From the NCBI GenBank assembly GCA_031292625.1, contig JARLGU010000057.1:53320-117319 (forward strand): 64,000 nt of DNA, in the 5' to 3' direction. Numbering within the stretch: the first letter of the stretch is position 1; each line of letters begins with the position of its first letter. The translations under genes and the position numbers were made by a program. This DNA is from Capsulimonadaceae bacterium (lineage in GTDB: Bacteria; Armatimonadota; Armatimonadia; Armatimonadales; Capsulimonadaceae). The notes below the pieces were generated by a model. The model was not told where the DNA came from. It did not search any database and saw only the letters and a list, made by a program, of their open reading frames with translations. Shown piece after piece: positions 35,538 to 44,367 of this stretch.

Positions 35538-36268
35538 GTATGTCTGATGAAGTGCAAAATGGCGATCACGCGGCTGCGAACGATGCGCAAGGCGCTCCAG
35601 TTGCGGACGTAAGCGTCGTACTGGTGGACGACCACGCGATCTGGCGCGGCGGTGTTCGGAGCATGCTTGAGGACACGCAGTTCCACGTGATTGGCGAAGC
35701 CTCCTCCGGAAAAGAAGCCCTCGAGATTGTGGATCAGCTTCACCCCGAATTGGTGCTTCTAGATATCCGGATGGCGGGCGGCGACGGGCTTGACGCGCTC
35801 CAGGCGCTCAAGGCCAAGCATCCTCAGATCGCGGTCGTGATGCTGACAACATACGACAATCCCACGTACATGGCGCGAGCGGTCGCAGGCGGCGCCGCCG
35901 GATATCTGCTGAAAGGCGTGTCGCGCGATGAACTGATCGAAGCGCTGGAGAAGGTCTCCAGCGGCGATATGCTGCTTACGCCGCAAGATCTGATGCACTC
36001 TCTTCGCGGGATCAGCGAAAAATCAGCCGGCGCGTCCGATTTGATTGAGCCGCTGACTGAACGCGAGCACGAGGTTCTGCGCCTCGTCGCAACGGGCTTG
36101 TCGAACCGGGATATTGGCGCGGTTCTCTTTATCGCCGAGAGTACGGTCAAGACGCACGTGGAGCATATCATTGGCAAACTCGGGGTATCCGACCGTGTTC
36201 AGGCGGCCGTTTGGGCGGCTCGTCATGGACTGAGCAGCGGCGCATCCGCGCAGAATGTGAAAGCATAG
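35534..36268 (+). CDS. NarL/FixJ-family response regulator
   Basis: A 244-residue regulator paired with the overlapping kinase gene. The receiver holds acidic VDDHAIWRG, the phosphorylated Asp in LVLLDIRMAGGDG (about 76), Thr in MLTTYD and Lys in YLLKGVS. The output is a LuxR-type helix-turn-helix (LTEREHEVLRLVATGLSNRD, ESTVKTHVEHIIGKLGVSDR). GGGAGACGA precedes the ATG. The N-terminal 25 residues are a Gly/Ala-rich extension. Targets are unknown; the upstream acetyl-CoA ligase and downstream phosphofructokinase hint at carbon or energy control. Confidence 0.93.
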   Translation: MSMSDEVQNGDHAAANDAQGAPVADVSVVLVDDHAIWRGGVRSMLEDTQFHVIGEASSGKEALEIVDQLHPELVLLDIRMAGGDGLDALQALKAKHPQIAVVMLTTYDNPTYMARAVAGGAAGYLLKGVSRDELIEALEKVSSGDMLLTPQDLMHSLRGISEKSAGASDLIEPLTEREHEVLRLVATGLSNRDIGAVLFIAESTVKTHVEHIIGKLGVSDRVQAAVWAARHGLSSGASAQNVKA

Positions 36269-36477
36269 GGCCGTCCTTCGTCGCACGCACGGCAGCCAGC
36301 CGCGCCGCGGTAACACGCGTGATCGCCATAAATATTCGATTTCGCGCCGAAATCAGCTTGAAACTTCGACTAAAACCCAATACGCCGAAGGGTGGATGTT
36401 GGTAAATTGGTCATCGCTTATAATATTCCTATCGCAATTTCACTTGCATTTTGAGCTTGTGTGGGCGTACAGATGTT

Positions 36478-36750
36478 ATGAGCTTGACCAACGACGGCAA
36501 ACAAATTAAATGTGACGGCGCGGGATGCGACAAGATGGCGCATCCGCCCGTGGGTCTGCGGCCGTTGCTATCGGGCGGCGGCGGAGATCGCCAGACCGTC
36601 GCAGGCTGGCTCTTCGTCAACGCGCAACAAGGCATTCGCCACTATTGCCCCGCTTGTGCTGCTGCTTATATCAGCGTTGGCACCGACTTTCAGTCGAACC
36701 CCGGTACGACGCCGTCCGTGGGCGGTATTTCGGTCCGTCTGGTCCGCTAG
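36478..36750 (+). CDS. Hypothetical zinc-ribbon protein
   Basis: A small protein of 90 residues from ATG 36478; an earlier TTG at 36451 is less likely. Two Cys pairs are seen, CDGAGC near residue 12 and YCPAC near 57, with a glycine-rich stretch between them (LLSGGGGDRQTVAGW), so a single metal-binding ribbon is likely. No family name is known to me. TATAAT at 36419-36424 lies upstream. It is followed 58 bp later by phosphofructokinase in the same direction. Confidence 0.65.
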   Translation: MSLTNDGKQIKCDGAGCDKMAHPPVGLRPLLSGGGGDRQTVAGWLFVNAQQGIRHYCPACAAAYISVGTDFQSNPGTTPSVGGISVRLVR

Positions 36751-36808
36751 GTTCCAGACGAGCCCGTTCATCGCGCATAGCGCGCAATTCATCACTCTAG
36801 GGGAATTT

Positions 36809-37777
36809 ATGAAACGTATAGCTGTCCTTACGAGCGGCGGCGATGCTCCCGGCATGAACGCGGCAATTCGCGCCGTGACACGTACCGCGATCTCGTCTGG
36901 CGTCGATGTGATCGGAGTTCGGAGAGGCTTCGCGGGTCTGATTGACGCCGATTTTATCCCACTCGGACCACGTCAAGTCGCCGGTAAAATCGAGGTTGGC
37001 GGCACCTTCTTGGAAAGTGCCCGGTGCCCCGAATTTAAGACTGAGGAAGGGCAAAAGACGGCCCTCCGCAATCTCGAAACGTACGTAATTGACGGTGTTA
37101 TCGTGATTGGGGGAAACGGTTCTCAGACGGGCGCCCACGCCCTGTCGAAGTTGGGCATCCCGGTAAACGGCGTCGCCTCGACAATCGACAACGACCTTGC
37201 CGGCAGCGATTCATGCATTGGCGTGGATACCGCGCTCAACACGGCTCTCGACGCAATTGACAAGCTGCGCACCACGGCATCGTCGCACCACCGCCTCTTT
37301 ATCGTCGAGGTGATGGGACGCGACTGCGGCTACCTCGCCCTCACGGTGGGCGTCGCCGGCGGCGCGGAAGTGATCGTCGCTCCCGAGTTCGATCTGTCGC
37401 CTGACGAAGTCGTCCGCCGCGTGCACAAGGCCCGCGAGCGCGGCAAGATGCACGCCATCATCGTCGTTGCGGAAGGCTGCGTCAACCGCGCGCAAGAGAT
37501 TTACGCGGCCCTCAAAGCCGATATCGGTGCAGGCTTCGATCCAAGGCTGACCATCATCGGCCACGTCCAGCGCGGCGGCGCGCCGACCGCCTTCGACCGC
37601 CTGATCGCCACGCGATTGGGTGCGCGGGCGTGCGAGCTGCTTCTTGCCGGCGAGCACGGCAACCTGATCGGCTTCGTCAACGGCAAAGCGACTCCGACGC
37701 CCTACTCCGAGGTCACCGGCCACAAGAAGCCTCTTCCGGAGGACCTGATTAAGCTGATCGAGACGATGAGCATTTAG
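36809..37777 (+). CDS. pfkA: 6-phosphofructokinase
   Basis: A 322-residue glycolytic kinase making fructose-1,6-bisphosphate. The frame is open upstream, but the family start MKRIAVLTSGGDAPGMNAAI fixes the ATG at 36809. The catalytic STIDNDLAGSD has Asp127, and VEVMGRDCGYLAL and HVQRGGAPTAFDR are intact. In the nucleotide loop the usual GGDGS reads GGNGS: residue 103, a magnesium-nucleotide ligand in E. coli PfkA, is Asn. Residue 104 is Gly, which favours ATP over pyrophosphate. Length equals the short bacterial form. A strong terminator follows. Confidence 0.93.
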   Translation: MKRIAVLTSGGDAPGMNAAIRAVTRTAISSGVDVIGVRRGFAGLIDADFIPLGPRQVAGKIEVGGTFLESARCPEFKTEEGQKTALRNLETYVIDGVIVIGGNGSQTGAHALSKLGIPVNGVASTIDNDLAGSDSCIGVDTALNTALDAIDKLRTTASSHHRLFIVEVMGRDCGYLALTVGVAGGAEVIVAPEFDLSPDEVVRRVHKARERGKMHAIIVVAEGCVNRAQEIYAALKADIGAGFDPRLTIIGHVQRGGAPTAFDRLIATRLGARACELLLAGEHGNLIGFVNGKATPTPYSEVTGHKKPLPEDLIKLIETMSI

Positions 37778-37875
37778 CTTGAACTGGGATTCGGCGGCAA
37801 GCGGCTTGAGGAAACGCCTCGTTGGATTGCATCGCTGGTTTGCGGCCGCTCAACTGTTCGCGAACGTCAATGGAG

Positions 37876-37905
37876 AACGCCATACCGCTTGCGATATGGC
37901 GTTTT
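37876..37905 (+). terminator. Bidirectional terminator between pfkA and the GH74 gene
   Basis: AACGCCATA (37876-37884) and TATGGCGTT (37895-37903) form a perfect 9-bp stem followed by TT. The purine-rich left flank (GAG) mirrors the TTC on the right, so it can serve both convergent genes. Confidence 0.85.
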
Positions 37906-37924
37906 CCAACGTTCGGTGCAGGTC

Positions 37925-40183
37925 TCACCGCCGATGAGCTTGCGCGGCCGGTCCCGTGAGCTTTCCGTAGGCAAACCCGGCTTGTGCGAAAGCGACGTAG
38001 ACGGTTCCATAGGTATCTTTGTCGCCGTCTATGGCGTTAACCCACTCGAAAATGCCGAGGGGGAAGCCGCCGATCCTCTCCCAGTCAGCTCCGGCATCGG
38101 TGGATCGGTAGACGCCCGTCTTGCCGTCGCCGGCGTCGCCGTAATCATAGAGCGTAGGATAGCCGCCCTCCTTCTCGGCCCTGCCGAAGCCCATGCAGAT
38201 GCTGTGCTTGATGCCGGGCACGGCGCCCCATGATACTCCGCCGTCGGTGGAGTGCCAGAGTCCCCCTGCGTTGTTGCCCTCGGAAAACCACAGATCGCCC
38301 GCGTGCCCCGGAGTCGCCTTAATCGCCTCGCCATCCCAGCGCCCCCAGGGGATCGGATTGCCGGCCTTGGCGAAGGTGGCGCCGCCGTCGGTGGAACGGA
38401 ACACGCCCGCGTTGTCCTGCGGTGTGTAGAAATAAAACGTGTCGGGTTGGACTCGGTCGGCGCAGATGGTCTTTGCGCCCATATTATAACCGCCCAATCC
38501 GCCCTTGACCGGAGCGCCCGCACCGAATGAGCAAGGCTGCCAGGTCGCGCCGCGGTCCTTCGAGTAGTAGGGAAGCTTGCTAAAGGCGGGCGCCCAAACG
38601 ATGTGATCCGTACTATTTGCGGAGACGGCAATGCGGCCATACTCGAGGTCGGCCGGAAGCGTGTTGTTCTCTGCGGCGGGAAACAGCCGCCAGGTCAAGC
38701 CGCCATCGGTGGAGAAGCCGCTCGACTTGGGAAACGGACCAAACCCCAGGTTGTTTTGGCGGACGCCAACCAGGAACTTGGGATCGGCGGGGCACCAATC
38801 GAGCGCCCAGGCGGCCATGAAATTAGGCTGCGAACGTGTTGTGGTATAGGTGTCGACATCGTTAAAGTACATGATGCCGACGTCCCACATTGCTCCAACC
38901 GGCTTTCCGCCGGGTGGAGCAATGACCTCGTTGCCGCACACTTCCTCGATGCCCTCGCTCGCCGCCTGCCAGGGGATCTCCAGCCGCGAGAAATCCGTCG
39001 CGTACCAGACGCCGAAACCTTCGGCGAACCAGAGCTTGCCTTTCACGAACGGATCGAAGGCGATCTGGCCCACGCTGAGCCAGTAGTTGCTCTGTTTGCC
39101 AAGCCACTGGATGTCGGAGCTTTCCAGCTTGAAAACGTGGTAAATCCATGTCGCGCCGCCATCCGTTGATACGAAGCACTTGCCCCCGTTTTCCATGACG
39201 ACGAGATGGCGAGGGGCGGCCGGGTCGACCACGATGCCGCAGTACGACTGGCTGCCGCCCTGATTGTACTTGCTGTCGATCGCGGGCGTGATGTTGGTCC
39301 AGACGCTGTTTGCGGAGTATTTCCAGACCGATCCGGCGATGCTGCTGTCCTTGTCGTTCTTATCGAATGCGACGTAGTAAGCGCGGTCAGGGCCGACAGC
39401 GGCATCTCGCGGCTCAACGGTGTCGCCGGGGCCGTTGTCCGCGCCGATATCAGTCCACGTCGCACCCGAATCGACACTTTTGAAGACACCGGCCCTCTCG
39501 ACAGTTACGTAGATTACTTTCGTCTTCGTCACGCCGCCGGACGCCATGACGGAGCCGCCGCCCTTGTCGAACTTAACGGTGGTGACGCCCTGTGGGGCAA
39601 CTCCGGCGGGTATGACGGTTACCTTGGTCCACGTCTTGCCGCCGTCATCCGTGTGCCAAAGGCCGTCCCACACCGAGGCAAAGTAGGCGACATTACTGTT
39701 GGCGGGATCGACGGCAAGTCGCTCGCCGCACTGGCGCCCCTCGCCGTTCGGATCCATCTTCACTCTGGAGCTGCTAAAGCTGGTGGCGAGCCAGTGTTCG
39801 CCTCGGTCCGTGCTGCGAAAAATCTGTCCGAACTTATTCTGTCCGGTAAAAGCCATGTAAGCGATGTCCGGATCCTTCGGCGCGGTGACGATGCTGTCGA
39901 CTCCGGAATAGCGCCCGTACCCGACGTAGTCAGCCGGCATGCTTTCGGAGGTGACGACTTGTTTCCATGAGGAAGTCGCGGGAATCCAGCGGTAGGCCCC
40001 CGAGACGTCGGTGCGGCAATACATCAGGCCTTTTTCCGTAGGGCTGATGTCCATTCCTACGATCCATCCGCCGCCGCCGATCTTCATCGGATTCCAGGAG
40101 TAATCGGAGGACAGGTCAGCTCCATAAATCGGAATAAGCGAGGCGCAAAAAAGAACGGCGACGAGCAGGATGATTTTCTTCAT
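37925..40183 (-). CDS. Secreted GH74-family xyloglucanase-like enzyme
   Basis: A 752-residue enzyme with a signal peptide (MKKIILLVAVLFCASLIPIY). The mature protein begins YSWNPMKIGGGGWIVGMDIS, the hallmark of GH74, followed by YCRTDVSGAYRW, which includes the first catalytic Asp region. Two propeller halves with many Asp-box turns follow (STDGGATWIYHV, SVDSGATWTDIG, SKDRGATWQPCS). The second half carries ALDWCPADPKFLVGV, the region of the other catalytic Asp. GH74 enzymes cut xyloglucan backbones. No binding module is attached. The gene is alone between two convergent or unrelated units. Confidence 0.93.
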   Translation of the reverse strand: MKKIILLVAVLFCASLIPIYGADLSSDYSWNPMKIGGGGWIVGMDISPTEKGLMYCRTDVSGAYRWIPATSSWKQVVTSESMPADYVGYGRYSGVDSIVTAPKDPDIAYMAFTGQNKFGQIFRSTDRGEHWLATSFSSSRVKMDPNGEGRQCGERLAVDPANSNVAYFASVWDGLWHTDDGGKTWTKVTVIPAGVAPQGVTTVKFDKGGGSVMASGGVTKTKVIYVTVERAGVFKSVDSGATWTDIGADNGPGDTVEPRDAAVGPDRAYYVAFDKNDKDSSIAGSVWKYSANSVWTNITPAIDSKYNQGGSQSYCGIVVDPAAPRHLVVMENGGKCFVSTDGGATWIYHVFKLESSDIQWLGKQSNYWLSVGQIAFDPFVKGKLWFAEGFGVWYATDFSRLEIPWQAASEGIEEVCGNEVIAPPGGKPVGAMWDVGIMYFNDVDTYTTTRSQPNFMAAWALDWCPADPKFLVGVRQNNLGFGPFPKSSGFSTDGGLTWRLFPAAENNTLPADLEYGRIAVSANSTDHIVWAPAFSKLPYYSKDRGATWQPCSFGAGAPVKGGLGGYNMGAKTICADRVQPDTFYFYTPQDNAGVFRSTDGGATFAKAGNPIPWGRWDGEAIKATPGHAGDLWFSEGNNAGGLWHSTDGGVSWGAVPGIKHSICMGFGRAEKEGGYPTLYDYGDAGDGKTGVYRSTDAGADWERIGGFPLGIFEWVNAIDGDKDTYGTVYVAFAQAGFAYGKLTGPAAQAHRR

Positions 40184-41029
40184 AAGGCATTTTCCCTTGC
40201 TTCACGGATGCTTCGAGCGGGTCGCGCGAGGGTGACCGAGTACGGTCCGTACGCGTAGGAACGCTTGCCGCCAGAGACCGCAAAACGCGTGCTAGCTCCA
40301 GTAACAACGATTTTCCTAAATGACGTCAACCAGGCGATCCAGGTAGCGATCTGCCCCCACGGCCCATATGATTGCGCAGACCTCATCAGGGTATACCGCA
40401 TCGTGTGAGGTTTTGGAATAATCGGCGGACTTCAGAAGATTCTTGCAGATAGGGTTCCTGTCCCGGCCCCCGCCGCCGACAACACATGGATAAAGCCTAC
40501 GCAATGAAAATAAGCCCACCTAACGTTGAATTCGAGATGGGCCCAACTCTCAAATCTGGACCGTCGAGAGCGGACTCAAAGCGCCGGTTGGAGCACTCGC
40601 TGAAGCCCCGAACGCGATCGGCGCGTCCCCGTCGCTCGGATCGGTCCCATTTGTCCGCCTCACAGCGATGTCCACCAATGGAACAGTCTCGCCGGCGGGA
40701 TTGAACTGCGAAACATGGACCGGCTGATTTAGCGTCTCTAGCAAACCAGTTCTGCACCCACCTTCCCGCTAAGATGGGCGCCCGTCCTGGGGTGGCGGGG
40801 TTTTGTTAGAGCCTCTGAATACGCGTTCCAGCGGCAGCCCGGAGGTCCGGCTGATAATTGCGCAATTGACAGCATAGGACGCTACATTGCGCTCCGGCAT
40901 AACCAAGTTTCTTGGAAGGGCTCCCTGGTCTTAATGTTTGTTTGTAAACTACCAACACGTTCAGACTCACAATGCAGGCTTCCGCGAGCTTGACAAAATC
41001 AGCCTGAGGGGGTACATTAACGAGGCTTC
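40184..41029. other. Intergenic region upstream of GH74 and tRNA-Val
   Basis: No recognisable gene lies in these 846 bases. Two minus-strand frames have fairly protein-like composition but no family: 40316-40519 (67 codons) and 40550-40744 (64 codons, TTG start, QPVHVSQFNPAGETVPLVDI). They could be remnants. A G-rich, T-ending stretch (GGCGGGGTTTTGTT, near 40796-40808) may be a terminator. Confidence 0.35.
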
Positions 41030-41104
41030 GGGCGGTTGGCTCAGGGGTAGAGCGTTTCCTTGACACGGAAGAGGTCACAGGTTCAAATCCTGTACCGCCC
41101 ACCA
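41030..41104 (+). tRNA. tRNA-Val (GAC)
   Basis: A standard 72-nt cloverleaf with encoded CCA (41102-41104). Acceptor arms are GGGCGGT and ACCGCCC, the D arm is GCTC-AGGGGTA-GAGC, the anticodon stem is TTTCC/GGAAG around TTGACAC (anticodon GAC), and the T arm is ACAGG-TTCAAAT-CCTGT. Confidence 0.97.
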
Positions 41105-42060
41105 GATTTCCCTCGATTTTCGATTTCACGCTCATTCTGACCGCTTCCTTGCGGGTTCACACGCCTTCTTGACCGCCTTTCAGGAGGGCAAAGTGAATAA
41201 TTCAGCTCTTCCTTTTGCAAATTCAGCTTGCTTGCTTGTTTGACGTAAGCGACCTTCCATCCCAGGCACCGCTGCACGAGAGCGGCTCGGGGCCCCACCT
41301 TCCCACGTCGCCGCGCATCGCCACGTCGCCCCGCCCCCCACACCCCATACAGCGCAGCGAGGCGGTCGCGACCGACAATTCCTTCGCGCCGCCGCTCATC
41401 TGCTCCCGTCCGGCGAGCAGCGTGTTGCCATTGGCGTTGTCAATGAAAAACGTGAACTTACGTTGTGGACTTGGGGCTTGGTCAGTCATTCATACAGGGA
41501 TTGTCTAGGCGGGCGATCACAAACCCATTCGCCGCATAAAAACGTAATCCCTTCTTTTACGCGAAGACTTCTCTTCTCTGAGTTCTGCGTCGGATTTAGC
41601 CGAGTTGTGTTGAGGATCGAAACCGCCTGCGGAGTTCTACGTCAAGTGCTGCTGAGCGCCCCTCAATATGTTGTTTCTCCTGGACGGTCATATCCTGTCC
41701 GCTGGAGTGGCGCCGGACGCACACCGGAACGGAGATCGGGGCATGAATCGCTGACGTGGACGCTAAGCACCAACGAAGCTCACGAACCCGGAACGCTTGC
41801 ATACGCACGCAATTCACGAGAACAGCGGATGAACAATAACTATAGCAGGGAAGCGTACGCGGCTGCTCGGCAACATTCGTAAACTTCGTTTTGTAGCCAG
41901 GCTTGAACCAGTAATGCTCTGGGGGGCCCGTGTAATCCTTCTCCCGCGCGAATCAGGCATATGCTGTCGTGGACCGCCAATAACGGCGAATGCGCATCCC
42001 GATGCAACGGGAGTTGTGTGGCACTCCCTGATCGTTTGCATATTCGTTCTCCAATTCGGA
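41105..42060. other. Intergenic region between tRNA-Val and the LacI operon
   Basis: No gene is supported in these 956 bases. A minus-strand frame at 41223-41489 begins MTDQAPSPQRKFTFFIDNAN, which looks protein-like for about 50 codons before turning low-complexity; it may be a decayed small gene. Other frames are Arg/Ser-rich shadows. The 41290-41345 stretch is simple C/G-rich sequence. Confidence 0.35.
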
Positions 42061-44367
42061 TCAGGCAAATGTGACCAGTTTCGTTTCGCCGCTCTCAAGA
42101 ACGATGCGGGGCGCATTCCAAAGACGGTTCTGTCTTAACGGATGGCAAGCCTCTTCGCTAGTCTCGCTGAGTACCGAGACCGACGCCGTGAACAGGGTAG
42201 GATTTTCGATGCGTACTATGGCGCCCTTTGGCGTGCACTCCAGGACCTCCGCATTTACGTGATCAAACGCGATTGCCGTTCCTGTGTCCGATCGTACATA
42301 AAGGCCAGGTATTTCGGCGCACGTGAGCATGCAGGCGACCTCGGCCCACGTCGAGCCGTGGAAGATGCCGCCGATGTTGTTATCCCAATCGGACAGGTTT
42401 ACGCGCTCATTCATCCATCCGGAGGGCATGTCGCCGACGGGGCGGTCTTCGCGAGAGAGGTACTGGGTGATGTTGTGCGCAGTCTCACGCACAACATCAA
42501 TGAAGAAGCTATCCCCGGTTGCTCTCCACAACTTGAAGAGGCTGTCGCCCGAGAGCGTGCAAATCCCAGGCGCCGCGTGCTTATTCTGAACGTTCGCCAT
42601 AACGGCTCCGGCGCTATGCAGGCCCAATCGTCCGAAGAGGCTGTCCAGCGGGAAAGCATAGTCATACGAGACGTTCCAAGTCGCGCACTGGTATGCGGCG
42701 AACTTCGCCCGGTCCAGCCACAAGGCATTGCCGGTTATTTCCCACAATACGATGTAACTTTCCAACAGACCATAGGCGCTCTCGCTGTCGGGACACTGCA
42801 ACGCCTCACCCGGTCCGCCGGTCGTGACGCCGTGTTCAGTAGCATTGTGGAAGAATGCTTTCGCGCTCGCTTCGGCCACGCGAAGATACTCGTCGCAGCC
42901 AAACAGATCCGACGCTAGCGCCAAGCCGGCAGGAGCAGTCGATGCGCTGGTCGAGCCGCCTACGATCACGTCGAGCGTTCTGTTGTTGACAAATTGCCCG
43001 AACTGGCCGTGACGCGTCCAAATGGCGGCAAAAGCATCGGCGAGGCGCATGGCGCCCTCGCGCCACTCGGATTTGATGGGGCGCCCCTGCTTTTCCAGCA
43101 GGTCGAACTGCTTGCACAGAAAATAGAGACCATCGGAGCTTTTCCGGATCAGGTGGAAGTCTCGATCCGCCTTGTTCTTGATATTGTCGCCGTACCACTT
43201 GCCCAGGTGTCCGGCACCATAGAACAACCCGCCTGGAGCATGCGCGCCTTCAGGAAGAGCCTGTCCTCCCGCAAAGAACCAGTCGAAATTGGCCATCGCT
43301 CGCTCACGCGATTCTGGCGCCCCGAGAAGCAGCAAAGGATGTGTAGCCATCAGGCCGCCCACCCAACCCACCTGCCAATCTTGCGGGATCGATTCTCGCA
43401 TGCCGACACTGTAATAGCCGCCGTCCGGGTTCCAATTGTCTCGGTTGTATTTGTCCTCCAGGATCTGCCACGCCTTGGAGAATGGCAACTCATGCACAAG
43501 TTCAGAGTTGCCGGTCAAGTCCTTACGCTTACTGCAATACGCCCGGAATAAGCCCGGCACGTCGTCGCACGGAAGGACATGGAGCTTCGCGCGCAAGATA
43601 AGCGAGTCGCCTTCCGTGAAGGCCGCGCCCCGATCTTCCGAAGGCTTAGCGATGCGTGTACCGGCGTACCGAACCTTCTCGCGAACGCCTGGTGAGGACA
43701 CTGCAAACTGCATACCGCTCCTATCGTCGGTCTCGGTGATTGTCACGCCGACAGGCCCGCGATCCGTGCGCTCGTCGGTCAATATGATCACGCAAGACCG
43801 TTCCGCTGGCAAATAATAGGCCAGCGCGGGAGTGGTCATGTCGCGTGCTAGAATCTGCAGACGAGATTGGCCGCTACGATTATTCAGCCGTGGAACATCG
43901 GAAATCGTAGTCGGCAGATCCTCTCGAAAATCGGAATGGACAAACATGGGCGGATAATCTTGCGCTCGCACATCGAAACGGTTACCGTCATAGGCGGCTC
44001 CAGGCAGAAGCAAATAGCTATCCGCGGACCAGTTCTCCTCTGAGAAGACAATACCAACGGCCGCTGCACCTTCGGATCCGCTCAACAGCGTGAACTCGCA
44101 CGACAACTCATACATGCCTGCCGACGACGAGGTTTGCGAAACCGACGCCCGCCATACAGCCTGATCGTGCACCAAGATAGCCCGCCCGTACTCGTCATAT
44201 GGGGCATCGACGCGCGATGCGAGGGCGTTGCCCTCGTACCCCAGAATCGTTGCGGTCAGGATGGGCTTAACATTTTGCTGAATGTTGTTAGTCGACGAAT
44301 TACTTTGAAATATTGCAGTTTCGAGCAAGGAGGATGTTCCTTTCCGCCACAACGAGATGGCGATCAC
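42061..44367 (-). CDS. Uncharacterised alpha/alpha-barrel hydrolase-like protein
   Basis: A 768-residue protein starting at GTG 44367, which overlaps the stop of the GH39-like gene (GTGA). The N-terminal 280 residues are beta-rich (ASVSQTSSSAGMYELSCEFT, VGIVFSEENWSADSYLLLPG). The C-terminal 450 residues are helical and Trp/Gly-rich, with WQVGWVGGLMATHPLLLLGA, GQFGQFVNNRTLDVIVGGST, GGPGEALQCPDSESAYGLLE and AAYQCATWNVSYDYAFPLDS, the look of an (alpha/alpha)6 toroid as in glycan hydrolases and lyases. No signal peptide is evident. I do not recognise the family. Position as last gene of a LacI-controlled operon suggests it finishes degradation of the oligosaccharide released by the GH39-like enzyme. 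Confidence 0.7.
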   Translation of the reverse strand: MIAISLWRKGTSSLLETAIFQSNSSTNNIQQNVKPILTATILGYEGNALASRVDAPYDEYGRAILVHDQAVWRASVSQTSSSAGMYELSCEFTLLSGSEGAAAVGIVFSEENWSADSYLLLPGAAYDGNRFDVRAQDYPPMFVHSDFREDLPTTISDVPRLNNRSGQSRLQILARDMTTPALAYYLPAERSCVIILTDERTDRGPVGVTITETDDRSGMQFAVSSPGVREKVRYAGTRIAKPSEDRGAAFTEGDSLILRAKLHVLPCDDVPGLFRAYCSKRKDLTGNSELVHELPFSKAWQILEDKYNRDNWNPDGGYYSVGMRESIPQDWQVGWVGGLMATHPLLLLGAPESRERAMANFDWFFAGGQALPEGAHAPGGLFYGAGHLGKWYGDNIKNKADRDFHLIRKSSDGLYFLCKQFDLLEKQGRPIKSEWREGAMRLADAFAAIWTRHGQFGQFVNNRTLDVIVGGSTSASTAPAGLALASDLFGCDEYLRVAEASAKAFFHNATEHGVTTGGPGEALQCPDSESAYGLLESYIVLWEITGNALWLDRAKFAAYQCATWNVSYDYAFPLDSLFGRLGLHSAGAVMANVQNKHAAPGICTLSGDSLFKLWRATGDSFFIDVVRETAHNITQYLSREDRPVGDMPSGWMNERVNLSDWDNNIGGIFHGSTWAEVACMLTCAEIPGLYVRSDTGTAIAFDHVNAEVLECTPKGAIVRIENPTLFTASVSVLSETSEEACHPLRQNRLWNAPRIVLESGETKLVTFA

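Noticed and set aside
40806..41135. 109-codon minus-strand frame containing VGGTGFEPVTSSVSRKRS
   Set aside because: It is the antisense of tRNA-Val(GAC); this peptide is a well-known false annotation.
41463..41882. 139-codon plus-strand frame
   Set aside because: Composition is not protein-like, and there is no ribosome site or family match.
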